Notes: generated by a model not told the origin, from the sequence alone. Shown: positions 51,898 to 61,584, counted from the stretch's first letter. The stretch is 64,000 nt of DNA from JAFGJQ01 sp964586145 (GCA_964586145.1 CAZPHH010000004.1:1-64000); one strand, 5' to 3'. Translations and numbers: made by a program.

Positions 51898-52542
51898 TCA
51901 GGACGACAGCTCGGCCACCTGGAACGCCAGTTGCTCGAAGTGAACGGCCAGGTCGACCGACACCACGGGGACCCCGGGGGGCGTGTCCAGTGCGACCGGT
52001 GCGAAGTTGAGCAGCCCCAGAACGCCGGCGGACAAGAGCCTTTCGGCCGTCACCTGGGCCTCGGCAGCCGGAACGGCTACGATCCCGATGCGAATCTGCT
52101 CCCCGGCAATGACGGACGAGAGCTCGGACATGGGCCGGACGACGAGCCCGGCGGATTGCGGGAGGGGGCGTCCGACGAAACTCAGGTTGGTGTCAAATAC
52201 CGCAGCAATGCGGAACCCCCGGCCGGCGAATCCGCGGTAGGCGGCCAGGGCCCGGCCAAGGTTTCCCGCGCCGACGAGGGCGGTCGCCCAGACCCGGTTG
52301 GTGCCGAGGATGAGGCGGGCCTGTTCGATCAGTTCGTCGACCCGGTATCCGAGGCCCGGCCGGCCGAATTGCCCGAAGTATGCGAGGTCCTTTCGGACCT
52401 GCGCATCCGTGACGCGCAGGGCCTTACCGAGCTGTTGGCTGGAAATCGTGGCATGTCCGTCTGCCCGGAGGGATTCCAACTGCCGCAGGTAGAGGCTCAG
52501 TCGCCGGATCGTGGGGCCGGGAACATGTGCGTATCGAGGCAT
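51898..52542 (-). CDS. rex: Redox-sensing repressor Rex
   Basis: A 214-residue NADH-sensing repressor. The N-terminal winged helix begins 'IRRLSLYLRQLESL' and carries 'ISSQQLGKALRVTDAQVRKDLAYFGQFG' (in parts), diagnostic of Rex; the Rossmann fold has 'ALVGAGNLGRALAAYRGF'; 'GIVAVPA' and 'GLLNFAPV' complete the family pattern. In other bacteria it represses fermentation and respiration genes when NADH is low. Strong promoter 50 bases upstream. No canonical Rex site (TTGTGAA-N4-TTCACAA) is visible near its own promoter. Confidence 0.95.
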   Translation of the reverse strand: MPRYAHVPGPTIRRLSLYLRQLESLRADGHATISSQQLGKALRVTDAQVRKDLAYFGQFGRPGLGYRVDELIEQARLILGTNRVWATALVGAGNLGRALAAYRGFAGRGFRIAAVFDTNLSFVGRPLPQSAGLVVRPMSELSSVIAGEQIRIGIVAVPAAEAQVTAERLLSAGVLGLLNFAPVALDTPPGVPVVSVDLAVHFEQLAFQVAELSS

Positions 52543-52592
52543 CTCGAATCCCGAACGTCGGGTACGAACGGCATCAGGCCGGAACGGCGGGC

Positions 52593-52622
52593 AGTATAGC
52601 GAGGCTGCGAATCGGGCGTCAA
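52593..52622 (-). promoter_or_regulatory. Promoter of rex
   Basis: Minus strand: TTGACG at 52617-52622, 18-base spacer, TATACT at 52593-52598. Start near 52586, leader about 44 bases. Confidence 0.7.
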
Positions 52623-52661
52623 GCGCGGGCGGAAGCGTTGACGTGCCACGAACGGCGATGC

Positions 52662-52690
52662 TTGACAGTGACAACGAGCATCCGGTAGGG
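52662..52690 (+). promoter_or_regulatory. Possible promoter of the exported unknown protein
   Basis: Perfect TTGACA at 52662-52667 but only GTAGGG or TAGGGT at the -10 position (17-18 bases on). It faces away from the rex promoter. Confidence 0.4.
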
Positions 52691-52759
52691 TTTCGGCTTG
52701 GCATTGGCGCGATGCCGGCAGGCAGAGACGCGGTGGGGAGCGGATCCCGGAGTCGTTTG

Positions 52760-53869
52760 ATGATGGTCAAGAAGCTGTCGGAGGCTCGCGAACCGGCACC
52801 GGACCGGCTTGGCAGGAGAGCCCGTTGGGACCTCGTGGCTGGGCTGATGATGGCCCTGCTGGCTGCAACGACGTTTGGGCAGGATGCCGGCAGTACGGAG
52901 GCGGACAAGGCCGTGGATGAACTCCGCGGGCGAGCACCGGTCGGAGAAGAAGACGATCGCATACTGGATGCCTGGATTCAGCAGGAGTTGTCTCGGCTGG
53001 ACGAAGACCCGACGAACGCGGAGCGTGCGAATGCGTTCCGAACGCGTTTTGTGGCACAGATCACCCATTCGAGCAACTCTCCGGAGTTTGTGGCTCGGCT
53101 GGCGGACCGGGTGGGTCTGCTGTTCACGCCTCGCCTGGCCGAGTGCGACAAGCTGGCACCGCCGGTCGCTCGGGCCCTGGCCGGTGTCCTGCGTCAGTTT
53201 GACCGGCCCGGTGTGATGGACGCCCTGGAGGCCGGTCTGCGGTGTGAGAGTCGGCAGGACGTGCGGTACCTCTGTGCGCAGGGTTTCGTACGGCTGCGCG
53301 ACAACATTGCCGTGAATCCGGTTCTGACGGAACGCTTCCTGCGGATTCTCCGGACCGCCGGGCAGGCGGAGACCAGCGGGATGGTGACGGCCCAAATCTA
53401 TGAGGCCCTGTCCTTTCGGTCTGCGGACCGTATGCCGGATGCGATGGCGGTGATGCTCGACATATGGAACGCGCGGATCGAGAAGCGCCGGGCGGTGCCC
53501 GTCTGCGACGGCGGCGAGTTGGGGCTTTTGAATTTCGTCACGGCCAATCGGCCGACAAGTCGGCCGCTGCTGGAGCGGCTCGTGCCGCTTCTGGCCGTCC
53601 AGCTTCGGCTGGACGTGACCCGCTTGGAGCAGGAGCGATTGGACGAATACGAACGGATGCAGCTTCTGGCGAGCGTCGACGCCGGGGAGGCGCTGCTGAC
53701 GCAACTCGTAAGTCCGTCGGCCGCACCCAACGTTCGCAACGCCCTCAGGAAGGGCGATGACGTGCGCATGCTGGAGGTCCAGATCGAGCTGAACAAGTGG
53801 ATTGGCACACCCAACGCGCCGGGTGTTCTCAACGCCTCGCCGTGGAATGTTCCCGTCGGCGCCCCGTAA
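52760..53869 (+). CDS. Exported protein of unknown function
   Basis: A 369-residue protein with a long basic leader and a hydrophobic segment (about residues 27-41, ending 'TTFGQ'), so exported or anchored. The mature part is almost all alpha-helical, with HEAT-like pairs (for example 'RALAGVLRQFDRPGVMDALEAGL' in parts and 'VRYLCAQGFVRL'). Two ATG codons stand side by side; GGAG seven bases ahead favours the first. It is followed by the peptide-transporter operon after 150 bases. I cannot name a family. Confidence 0.75.
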   Translation: MMVKKLSEAREPAPDRLGRRARWDLVAGLMMALLAATTFGQDAGSTEADKAVDELRGRAPVGEEDDRILDAWIQQELSRLDEDPTNAERANAFRTRFVAQITHSSNSPEFVARLADRVGLLFTPRLAECDKLAPPVARALAGVLRQFDRPGVMDALEAGLRCESRQDVRYLCAQGFVRLRDNIAVNPVLTERFLRILRTAGQAETSGMVTAQIYEALSFRSADRMPDAMAVMLDIWNARIEKRRAVPVCDGGELGLLNFVTANRPTSRPLLERLVPLLAVQLRLDVTRLEQERLDEYERMQLLASVDAGEALLTQLVSPSAAPNVRNALRKGDDVRMLEVQIELNKWIGTPNAPGVLNASPWNVPVGAP

Positions 53870-54025
53870 CGACAGGCCGAATTCTCTGGTTTTCCGCGCC
53901 CCCATTTCGAAGGGATGCGCCTTCCGCGGGACGGTGGCAGGCGTAAGACTCTTGCCCTATAGTGGTGGCGTCGGGGGAGGATTCCGCCCCGTGCGATGGA
54001 TCGACACAAGCCTCCGAGGGATGGA

Positions 54026-55768
54026 ATGATGGCCATCGGGACGGCCCGCGGATGGATTCTGACGTGCGTGGCGGCTGCGGCCGTGTGGGCCGGTGACTAC
54101 GATCCGACCCGGGATCCGCTCGTCAACCCGCCTTCTCTTCTTGAACCGCCGCCGCACGAGGCGGACCGGATCGCCGGGGACGACTGGATCGTCCGGCATC
54201 TGCGGGCAGAGCCGGCCACCCTGAATCCGATCCTGACCTCTTCCGGGCACGAACTGACCGTACAGGAGCTCCTCTTCGACGAACCGGTTGTGCTTGGGAC
54301 GGGCTTCGAATGGACGCTGAATCCCGCGATGGCCGAGGCGTACTCGGAGGCGGATGACCACCTGAGTGCGGAACTTCGCCTGAAGGCGGGATTGACGTGG
54401 CAGGACGGCGTGCCGCTGACCGCCGAAGACGTGGTGTTCGCCTGGGAGATGATCCGGAGCGAGCACGTGCCGGCGGTGCGGGCGCGGGCCGCGATGGACG
54501 GCGTGGCCGATTGCCGGGCGGTCAATCCGTTGACGGTGCGGTTCCGATTCCGGGAGGCGCTGCCGACCAATCGCTGGCGCATCAAGTTCCCGATCCTGCC
54601 GAGACACGTGTACGGGCGGGGGGTGAGCGACGACCCCACGCTCAGCCGGAGCGACGCGCACGTGCAGGCGAATCGTCATCCGGTGGGTAACGGTCCCTAT
54701 CGGCTGGTGGACTGGTCGGCGGGCGATCGGATCGTACTGGAACGCTGGGCGGGCTACGCGGGTCCCCGGCCCCACTTCGCCCGGGTGATCTTCCGGATCG
54801 TCCCGGACGGCAACACGGCCCTGCTGATGTTCAAGCGGGGGGACCTGGACGAGATGATGCTGACGCCGCAGCAGTTTGCCCGTGACACGCAGGACGAGCG
54901 ATTCGCCCGGGTGGGGGTCAAAGGCTGGGCGGACCAGGCGACGGTGTATTGCATCGGCTGGAACATGGACGGGACCAACCCGTTCTTCGGCGACGTGCGT
55001 GTTCGGCAGGCCATGTCGCATGCGCTGAACATGCCGCTGATTCTGAACACGGTGTACGATCGGCTCTTTTCCCGGTCGCGCGGGCTGTTCCCGCCCGGCT
55101 CGTGGGCGTACAACGCAGATATTCCCCTGTTCGATTACGACCCGAAGAAGGCCGCCGCGCTGCTGGATGCCGCCGGCTGGCGGGTGGATGCGGAAGACGG
55201 CTGGCGCTACCGGAACGTCGTCGGCGCGGATGGGACCCGGACCCGAGTGAAGTTTTCGTTCACCCTCGGTTTTGCCCAGGAATCCAAGACGTCTCCGCAG
55301 GTGGCGGCCGTACTACAGCAGGACCTCCGTCGGCTGGGCGTGGACATGAAGCTGCAGGCGCTGGAGTACCTGACGCTGCGCGGGCGCGTGTTCACGCGCG
55401 ATTTCCAGGCGGTGGTCTGGGCCTGGACGGCCGAGCCGGAACCGGACAACGCGTGGAACCTGTTGCACAGCGCCGCTCGAAGCGGCGGTCAGAACTTCGT
55501 GGGATACGCCGACCCGGACGTGGATGCCCTGCTCGAGCAGGGGCGGCGTTCGTTCGATCCGCAGGTGCGGCGGGGCGTCTATCAGGCGCTGGCGGCAAAG
55601 GTGTACGAGGATGCCCCGTACACGTTCCTGATCAACGCCCCGAGCCTCTGGGCGTTTCACAGGCGGGTCCGCGGCGTCCATTTCAGCCCGATGGGGCCGG
55701 CCGGGTTCTATCCGGGCGCCCGGGCGTGGTGGGCGCCGGCGGGAGAGCAATTGCGGGGCAGGCCGTAG
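54026..55768 (+). CDS. Oligopeptide/dipeptide ABC transporter, binding protein
   Basis: A 580-residue periplasmic binding protein (family SBP_bac_5). Signal peptide to about residue 23 (VWAGDY). Family elements: 'LRAEPATLNPI', 'LRLKAGLTWQDGVPLTAEDVVFAWE' in parts, 'RHPVGNGPYRLVDW', 'DVRVRQAMSHALN' and 'DAPYTFL'. First gene of a complete operon with two permeases and two ATPases. GAGGG precedes this ATG; another ATG ten codons upstream lacks a ribosome site. Substrate may be peptides, but relatives also take nickel or oligosaccharides. Confidence 0.92.
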   Translation: MMAIGTARGWILTCVAAAAVWAGDYDPTRDPLVNPPSLLEPPPHEADRIAGDDWIVRHLRAEPATLNPILTSSGHELTVQELLFDEPVVLGTGFEWTLNPAMAEAYSEADDHLSAELRLKAGLTWQDGVPLTAEDVVFAWEMIRSEHVPAVRARAAMDGVADCRAVNPLTVRFRFREALPTNRWRIKFPILPRHVYGRGVSDDPTLSRSDAHVQANRHPVGNGPYRLVDWSAGDRIVLERWAGYAGPRPHFARVIFRIVPDGNTALLMFKRGDLDEMMLTPQQFARDTQDERFARVGVKGWADQATVYCIGWNMDGTNPFFGDVRVRQAMSHALNMPLILNTVYDRLFSRSRGLFPPGSWAYNADIPLFDYDPKKAAALLDAAGWRVDAEDGWRYRNVVGADGTRTRVKFSFTLGFAQESKTSPQVAAVLQQDLRRLGVDMKLQALEYLTLRGRVFTRDFQAVVWAWTAEPEPDNAWNLLHSAARSGGQNFVGYADPDVDALLEQGRRSFDPQVRRGVYQALAAKVYEDAPYTFLINAPSLWAFHRRVRGVHFSPMGPAGFYPGARAWWAPAGEQLRGRP

Positions 55769-55812
55769 GGCGCGGTCGGGAGGTCCTTGCGGGGGGCGTC
55801 GGAGTCGCCGGT

Positions 55813-56790
55813 ATGGTTCGGTATGTTGCCAAGCGACTGCTCCTGGCCGGCGTCACGCTCGTGGGAATTACGATCGTCACGTTTGCCGTGACGCGGCTGG
55901 CGCCGGGGGATCCGGCGCTGGAGGCCGTCAGTCGTGGCGGGGCCTCCACGATGTCGGCCGAGGCGTACGCGCGGCTTCGCACGTACTACGAGTTGGATCA
56001 ACCGGTCACGCGTCAGTATGCGGCATGGCTGGGCCGTGTGGTGCGGCTTGATTTCGGTCGTTCCTTCCACGACGGGCGGCGCGTGACGGACAAGATCGGC
56101 GAGCGCCTGCCCGCAACGCTGTGCCTCGCCGGGGGGGCCGTGGTCCTCTCCCTCGCCGTGGCCGTACCGATCGGGCTGGCGTCCGCCCGCAGGGCCGGAG
56201 GCGTCTTCGACACCGTGGCCGGGGGCATACTGGCGGCGCTGTATTCGGTCCCGCGGTACGTGATGGCGATGCTGCTCATCGTGGTGGTGGGCGTACACCT
56301 GGACTGGTTCTCGCCGTATGGCCTGCGGTCGGAGAACTTTGAGGACATGTCCTACCCGGGAAAGGCGGCGGACCTGGCTCGCCATTTCGCGTTGATCGTG
56401 TTCTGTTTTGCGTATCCGCTCATCGCGTACCAGGCCCGGTTCATTCGCGGCAACCTGCTGGAGGTGCTGGGCCAGGACTACGTGCGTACGGCGCGGGCAA
56501 AGGGACTGCCGGAGCGTGTGGTCCTGCACCGCCACGCCTTCCGAAACACGCTGCTTCCGCTCATCACGGTGGTGGGTCTGCTGGTTCCGTCCGCGCTGGG
56601 CGGTTCCGTGATTCTCGAAACCATGTTTCAGTGGCCGGGGATCGGGCAATTGTTGTTCCAGGCCATGACGCAGCGGGATTATCCCGTGGTGATGGCCCTG
56701 ACGGTCGTGGCGGCGGTCGTCGTTCTGCTGTGTACGCTTCTGGCGGACCTGACCTACGCTCTGGCGGACCCACGGGTGCGGTATGCCTGA
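55813..56790 (+). CDS. Peptide ABC transporter permease, DppB type
   Basis: A 325-residue inner-membrane protein with six helices. 'MVRYVAKRLLLAGVTLVGITIVTF' opens the typical DppB/OppB N-terminus, 'RLAPGDP' follows, and the EAA loop near 215-235 contains 'DYVRTARAKGLPERVVLHRHAFRN' in parts. The end 'LADLTYALADPRVRY' is standard. GGAG eight bases before the ATG. Its 3' end overlaps the next gene by eight bases. Confidence 0.95.
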   Translation: MVRYVAKRLLLAGVTLVGITIVTFAVTRLAPGDPALEAVSRGGASTMSAEAYARLRTYYELDQPVTRQYAAWLGRVVRLDFGRSFHDGRRVTDKIGERLPATLCLAGGAVVLSLAVAVPIGLASARRAGGVFDTVAGGILAALYSVPRYVMAMLLIVVVGVHLDWFSPYGLRSENFEDMSYPGKAADLARHFALIVFCFAYPLIAYQARFIRGNLLEVLGQDYVRTARAKGLPERVVLHRHAFRNTLLPLITVVGLLVPSALGGSVILETMFQWPGIGQLLFQAMTQRDYPVVMALTVVAAVVVLLCTLLADLTYALADPRVRYA

Positions 56791-57859
56791 CACCTCCGTC
56801 CGGCAGTCCTGTCTGACGTCGCGATCGCACGCGCCGGGCCTCTGGCGACGGTTCCGCGGCCGGCGCCTGGGGATGCTGAGCCTGGTTGGGCTGGTGGCGC
56901 TGGTTGGCGTGGCCGTGCTGCGTCCAGTGCTGGCCTCGCGGCTGCCCGTCGTGTGTCGATATGAGGGCCGACTGTACTTTCCGGGGGTGGTGGAGGTTGT
57001 GCGGTCGGTGCCGTTTGCGTCGCTTGTGGCGGGGGAGGGCCGGCCGTTCAGTCTGCCGTCGTTTGATGTGGAGACGGCATTGGCGGAGAGTTCTTTCGGC
57101 GTGCGGGCCCTGATTCCGTATGACCCGATGGCCTATTCGTCTGATGTTCGCGCCCGTCCGAGCCGTCAGCACTGGCTGGGCACGGATGACCTCGGGCGTG
57201 ACGTGGCAGCCCGTCTCGTTCACGGAACCGCCGTCTCGCTGAAGGTGGGGCTGGGGGCGATGGCGCTGGCCGGCCTGATCGGGATTGCCCTTGGCGCCTG
57301 GGCCGGATACGCGGGCGGAATCGTCGACATGGCGGTGAGCCGGCTCATCGAGCTGGTGATGTGCTTCCCGGTGTTCTTCCTCATTCTGGCCGTCATGGTC
57401 TGGGTGGAAGAGCCGGGCGTGAACCACGTAATCCTTGTGATCGGGCTGACGGCCTGGACGCCCATCGCCCGGCTCATGCGGGCGGAAATGCTGCGTCTTC
57501 GCGACAGTGAGTTGGCCACCGCGGCGCGGGCGCTGGGCGCCGGCCCCGTGCGCGTGTTGCTTCGGCATCTTTTGCCCAACGCGATGGCGCCCGTGCTGGT
57601 GACGATCACGTTCGGCGTGGGTCATGCGATTCTGATTGAGGCGGCGCTGTCGTGGCTGGGGTTCGGCGTGCCGCCGCCGGCCCCGTCGTGGGGCGTCATG
57701 CTTCGATCGGCCTACGACCAGATCCATTCCGCACCCTTTCTGGTGTATCCGCCGTGTGTGGCCATTTTTGCCACCGTGCTGATGGTGAATTGGCTGGGCG
57801 AAGCGGTGCGAGACGTGGCCGATCCGCGCGGTGAATCGGAGAACCTGGTGCCCGGCTGA
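56783..57859 (+). CDS. Peptide ABC transporter permease, DppC type
   Basis: A 358-residue permease. After a cytoplasmic basic start and helix 1 there is a periplasmic region of about 75 residues, longer than usual, before the conserved 'HWLGTDDLGRDVAARLVHG'. The EAA loop includes 'SELATAARALGAGPVRVLLRHLLPN' in parts, and the C-terminal 'LNWLGEAVRDVADPR'-like segment is intact (VNWLGEAVRD). Translationally coupled to the DppB-type gene by an eight-base overlap. Confidence 0.94.
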   Translation: MPDTSVRQSCLTSRSHAPGLWRRFRGRRLGMLSLVGLVALVGVAVLRPVLASRLPVVCRYEGRLYFPGVVEVVRSVPFASLVAGEGRPFSLPSFDVETALAESSFGVRALIPYDPMAYSSDVRARPSRQHWLGTDDLGRDVAARLVHGTAVSLKVGLGAMALAGLIGIALGAWAGYAGGIVDMAVSRLIELVMCFPVFFLILAVMVWVEEPGVNHVILVIGLTAWTPIARLMRAEMLRLRDSELATAARALGAGPVRVLLRHLLPNAMAPVLVTITFGVGHAILIEAALSWLGFGVPPPAPSWGVMLRSAYDQIHSAPFLVYPPCVAIFATVLMVNWLGEAVRDVADPRGESENLVPG

Positions 57860-57876
57860 CGGAGTGTGCATGGCCC

Positions 57877-58932
57877 ATGAGCCCGGACCGCCATCCTGCT
57901 GCACTGGCCGTGCGTGATCTGCGTGTGGAGATGCGCACGCGGGACGGCATCGTGCATCCCGTGGACGGCGTGTCGTTTGACATCCGGCGCGGACGCACGC
58001 TCGGGTTGGCGGGCGAGAGCGGTTGCGGCAAGACCCTGACCGCGCTGGCGCTGATGCGTTTGCTGCCGCGGGGCCGGGCGCGGATTTCCGGGGGGTCGGT
58101 GCTCTGGTCGAATGGTGACGGAGAGCCGGTGGACCTGGCGACCGTCGGCGAGCAGGAGGTCCGACGGATGCGCGGGCGCCGGCTCGCCATGATCTTCCAG
58201 GATCCGGCGGCGGCCCTGAATCCCGTCTTCACCGTGGGCGAGCAGATTGCGGAGGTGTCCCGGCTTCACCTGGGGCTGTCGCGCGGAAAGGCCATGCAGC
58301 AGGCCGCGAGGCTTCTGTCGCGTGTGGGCATTGCGGATGCGGCCCGGCGGGCCCGGGAGTATCCGCACCAGTTTTCCGGCGGCATGCAGCAGCGGGCCAT
58401 GCTGGCGATGGCGCTGGCGGGCGAGCCGGCCATCCTCATCGCCGATGAGCCGACGACCGCCCTGGACGTGACCGTGCAGGCGCAGATCGTGGACCTGTTG
58501 CGCGGGATTCAGTCCGCGGGTGGAATGGGGATGCTGTGGGTGACGCACGATCTGGGCGTGCTCGCGCAGGTGGCGGACGAAATCTGCGTGATGTATGCGG
58601 GTCGGATCGTGGAGCGAGCGCCCACGCGTGAGCTGTTCTCGCACCCTCTGCATCCGTATACGCAGGCGCTTCTTGCGTGCGTGCCGCGCCTGCACCGGCC
58701 GGCGGGCGGCAGCGGCATTCCCGGAAGCGTGCCGACGCCGACCGATGTCCCGCCCGGCTGCCGGTTCCACCCGCGCTGCGCGCTAAGTCGTCGCCGTGCG
58801 GCTGAGGCCGGTGCAGCGCTCTCCATCGAGGGTCCATCCGGCCGCGTGCTTCGGCACTGTGTGGACGAGATTCCGGTTCTGCGGCAGGCGCGTCCGGAGC
58901 ATTGGATTGCCTGTGGGGAGGTGGCCTCATGA
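57877..58932 (+). CDS. Peptide ABC transporter ATPase, DppD type
   Basis: A 351-residue ATPase. Walker A is GESGCGKT (near residues 46-53), the Q-loop 'FQDPAAALNP', the signature 'FSGGMQQRAMLAMAL' and Walker B 'ILIADEPTTALD', followed by the switch His in 'VTHDLGV'. The oligopeptide-type C-terminal region with 'PGCRFHPRCALS' is present; the four-Cys pattern is partly kept (C at 'GCRFHPRC', 'LRHC'). It ends overlapping the next ATPase gene (ATGA). Confidence 0.95.
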   Translation: MSPDRHPAALAVRDLRVEMRTRDGIVHPVDGVSFDIRRGRTLGLAGESGCGKTLTALALMRLLPRGRARISGGSVLWSNGDGEPVDLATVGEQEVRRMRGRRLAMIFQDPAAALNPVFTVGEQIAEVSRLHLGLSRGKAMQQAARLLSRVGIADAARRAREYPHQFSGGMQQRAMLAMALAGEPAILIADEPTTALDVTVQAQIVDLLRGIQSAGGMGMLWVTHDLGVLAQVADEICVMYAGRIVERAPTRELFSHPLHPYTQALLACVPRLHRPAGGSGIPGSVPTPTDVPPGCRFHPRCALSRRRAAEAGAALSIEGPSGRVLRHCVDEIPVLRQARPEHWIACGEVAS

Positions 58933-59945
58933 GCGACGCCGCCTTCCCGCTGCTTGGCGCGACGGGTCTTTCCGTTCGCTACGGTCCGTCCGGCGGGCGG
59001 GGCGGCGTGACGGCTGTCAACGGTGTGACGTTTGACCTTTCCCGGGCGACCACATTGGGATTGGTCGGCGAGAGCGGCTGCGGCAAGACGACGCTGGCCC
59101 GGGCGGTGCTTCGCCTGGTGCCTCTGTCCAGTGGGCGGGTGGTCTTTGACGGGTTGGACCTGTCTCGCCTGGCCCGTTCTCATCTGCGACGGTTGCGACG
59201 CCGGATGCAGATCGTGTTCCAGGATTCGCTGGGCAGTCTGAACCCGCGTCTGACCATCGAAGAAGCGGTGGGGGAGGGGCTGCGGATTCACCGCTTGCGG
59301 CGCGGTCCCGCCGTTCGGGATCGCGTGGCGGAGATGCTGGGTCGGGTGGGCCTGCAAACCGCGGACCTGGGCCGATACCCGCACGAACTGTCCGGCGGGC
59401 AGCGGCAGCGCGTGGCGATCGCCCGCGCGCTGGCGGTGGGGCCGGAACTGCTGGTCTGCGACGAGCCGGTCAGCGCCCTGGACGTATCCGCGCAGGCGCA
59501 GATCCTGTCACTGCTGATCGCCCTGAAGCGTGATTTCGGGCTGACCTATCTGTTCATCTCGCACAACCTCGCCGTTGTGAATTCTGTGTGTGACACGGTG
59601 GCGGTCATGTATCTTGGGCGGTTCGTGGAGATCGGTCCGCGCGCCGCAGTGTTCGAGAATCCGCGTCATCCGTACACGCGCATTCTGCTGGAATCCGTTC
59701 CCGAGCCGGACCCCACACGTCGCCGCACGCAGGTGCCGATGATCGGTGAACCCCCGAGCCCGTCCAGCCCGCCTCCCGGGTGCCCCTTCCACCCGCGCTG
59801 CCCGTTCGCCGTCGATGTCTGCCGGCACGACCGGCCGGACCTGAAGCCCGCGGCCGCGACACCCGCCCATCACACGGCCTGCCACCGGTCGGACGAAGAC
59901 CTCTCGCCGGCGACGTCGACGGGCGCAACCCGGATTACGGCGTAG
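58929..59945 (+). CDS. Peptide ABC transporter ATPase, DppF type
   Basis: A 338-residue partner ATPase. Walker A GESGCGKT, 'FQDSLGSLNPR', signature 'LSGGQRQRVAIARAL', Walker B 'LLVCDEPVSALD' and 'FISHNLAVV'. C-terminal 'PGCPFHPRCPFAVDVC' supplies the cysteines typical of the family, which in some members bind an Fe-S cluster. Coupled to the DppD gene by ATGA, completing a five-gene transporter operon. It converges with the beta-propeller gene by an 11-base overlap. Confidence 0.95.
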   Translation: MSDAAFPLLGATGLSVRYGPSGGRGGVTAVNGVTFDLSRATTLGLVGESGCGKTTLARAVLRLVPLSSGRVVFDGLDLSRLARSHLRRLRRRMQIVFQDSLGSLNPRLTIEEAVGEGLRIHRLRRGPAVRDRVAEMLGRVGLQTADLGRYPHELSGGQRQRVAIARALAVGPELLVCDEPVSALDVSAQAQILSLLIALKRDFGLTYLFISHNLAVVNSVCDTVAVMYLGRFVEIGPRAAVFENPRHPYTRILLESVPEPDPTRRRTQVPMIGEPPSPSSPPPGCPFHPRCPFAVDVCRHDRPDLKPAAATPAHHTACHRSDEDLSPATSTGATRITA

Positions 59946-60945
59946 CGTTGGTGTCTTCTTCCGTTCCGTTGGTGGAGAGGTCCACGATGTCGATGCGGAC
60001 GACCTGGCCGGTGTTGGCGTTGGGCGCCGGGCCCAGCAGCGTTGCGTACAGGACCTCGTTGGGATCGTAAGCCAGGTCTGTCGGCCCGGGCAGGCCGGGG
60101 GCAAGAGCAGATTGGACGCCGTCCGGGCCGATCAGGTGAATGCTGCCGGTGAGCGGACCGTCCAGTGTGGCGTAGACGATCGCATCATCGGACGGCCGGA
60201 TCGCGATGGACGTGACGGGGCTCGTGTTTGCCGTTACGGCGCTCATCAGTACGGATACCGCCGCGGGGTTGGTGTTCAGGGCCAGAATGGCGCCGCCGCC
60301 CTGGTCCGCAAACCCCACGAGGAGCCGGCCCTGTGCGTCGAAAGCCAGGGCGGCCGGGGCGGCCGTGCGGAGCGGGTCGGCTGTGGTGTCCGCGACGAAG
60401 TCGACGGGTGGGGCGAAACCGCCCGGTGCCGCCGGGTCGGCGACGAAGATGCGGTCGCTTCCGGTGGAAGCGATGAAGAGCCGGCCGGTGGACGGCTCCA
60501 GGGCCACGTCGAAGAAATCGGACCCGCCGCGCGGGACGAGTGCGTCCGGCCCCGGCGATCCGTCCGCCGCGTGGAACGAGACGCGTTCACGGCCGAAACG
60601 CTCGCCGCCTTCACCCACGATGAGGCTTCCGTCGGCCGTTTCGGCGAGCGACAGGGGCCCGATGTCGAACGGGCTGTACGTGCCGAGTGCGAATCCGTCG
60701 ATCAGGATGCTTGCGTTGCCGGCTTGGTCCAGGGTGATGACGCGCCCGGCGCCGCCTTCCGCGATCAGGAGCCGGCCGTCCCTGGCGAACAAGAGAGCCG
60801 TGGGGTTGTTCAACTCGCCGGCCACCGGCGTGACAACCGTGCGCTTGCCGGCGCCGTCCCCGCCGCCCAAGGGTCCGCACGCGCAGGCCGCCAGTAGCGG
60901 CGGCATGCTCGCGTGCAGAAGCCAATATTGCAGCGGTTTTCTCAT
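59935..60945 (-). CDS. NHL-like beta-propeller lipoprotein
   Basis: A 336-residue lipoprotein: helix then 'LLAACACG', with Cys near 21 or 23 as the lipid-attachment site. The mature part consists of six or so blades with repeats such as 'NPTALLFARDGRLLIAEGGAGRVITLD' in parts, 'DVALEPSTGRLFIASTG', 'ALAFDAQGRLLVGFAD' and 'DLAYDPNEVLYATLLG', as in NHL/SMP-30-like propellers. These often bind ligands or act as lactonases; active-site residues cannot be assigned. It converges with the transporter operon and lies 30 bases past the adenylate kinase stop on the same strand. Confidence 0.8.
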   Translation of the reverse strand: MRKPLQYWLLHASMPPLLAACACGPLGGGDGAGKRTVVTPVAGELNNPTALLFARDGRLLIAEGGAGRVITLDQAGNASILIDGFALGTYSPFDIGPLSLAETADGSLIVGEGGERFGRERVSFHAADGSPGPDALVPRGGSDFFDVALEPSTGRLFIASTGSDRIFVADPAAPGGFAPPVDFVADTTADPLRTAAPAALAFDAQGRLLVGFADQGGGAILALNTNPAAVSVLMSAVTANTSPVTSIAIRPSDDAIVYATLDGPLTGSIHLIGPDGVQSALAPGLPGPTDLAYDPNEVLYATLLGPAPNANTGQVVRIDIVDLSTNGTEEDTNATP

Positions 60946-60975
60946 GTTGCAGGGCGTCCGCCCCTGCCCTGCGCC

Positions 60976-61584
60976 CTAGATGTTCGCGGGCAGGCAGCGG
61001 CTGAGACAGTCGGCAATGTCCCGCAGGACGGCCAGCGGATGCCGGTCCGCGTTGACGTCCGCGATCAGCGCGGCGGGGTAGCTCTGGAGAACCGGGCTCG
61101 TCTCCTGTTCATACACGCTGATACGCTTTCGGATGACGGACTCGTCCGCGTCGTCCGGCCGGTTGGCCTTCTTCGCCCGCAGGCTCAGCCGATGCACCAG
61201 CGCGTCCACGTCGGCGATGACCAGATGGAGAATTTTCTGAATGTCGATGCAGTCCCGCAGGAGCTCTGCCTGGGCGGGGGTGCGCGGGATGCCGTCGAGC
61301 AGCAGAATGTGATAGTCCGGGCGAATCTCGCCGCGCTGCACGAGGGCCTCCACGTGCTGCTTCCAGACGCGCACGGTCAGATCGTCCGGCACGAGCAGTC
61401 CCTTGGTGGAGTACGAGAGGAACTCCTGGCCGATCGGACTCTGCTTGTCCAGCCCGCGGAAGATGTCGCCCATGGCCAGGTGAAACAGGTTCGGCATCCC
61501 GGCCAGGGTCACGCCCTGCGTGCCTTTACCGGACCCGGGGCACCCGAACAGCAACACCGCCTTGTATTTCTGGTGATCAGGCAC
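60976..61584 (-). CDS. Adenylate kinase-like nucleoside monophosphate kinase
   Basis: A 202-residue P-loop kinase. GCPGSGKGTQ at 14-23 is the Walker A; 'HLAMGDIFRGL' and 'LLVPDDLTVRVW' are NMP-binding elements; 'LLDGIPRTPAQAE' near 94-106 is the adenylate kinase signature, with Ile in place of Phe/Tyr; the lid is the short type without zinc cysteines. 'RPDDADESVIRKRI' gives the lid arginines. The start is GTG, with AAAGGA seven bases upstream. Not in the usual secY-adk ribosomal operon, so it may be a second adenylate kinase; context here is a minus-strand series with lipoproteins. Confidence 0.88.
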   Translation of the reverse strand: MPDHQKYKAVLLFGCPGSGKGTQGVTLAGMPNLFHLAMGDIFRGLDKQSPIGQEFLSYSTKGLLVPDDLTVRVWKQHVEALVQRGEIRPDYHILLLDGIPRTPAQAELLRDCIDIQKILHLVIADVDALVHRLSLRAKKANRPDDADESVIRKRISVYEQETSPVLQSYPAALIADVNADRHPLAVLRDIADCLSRCLPANI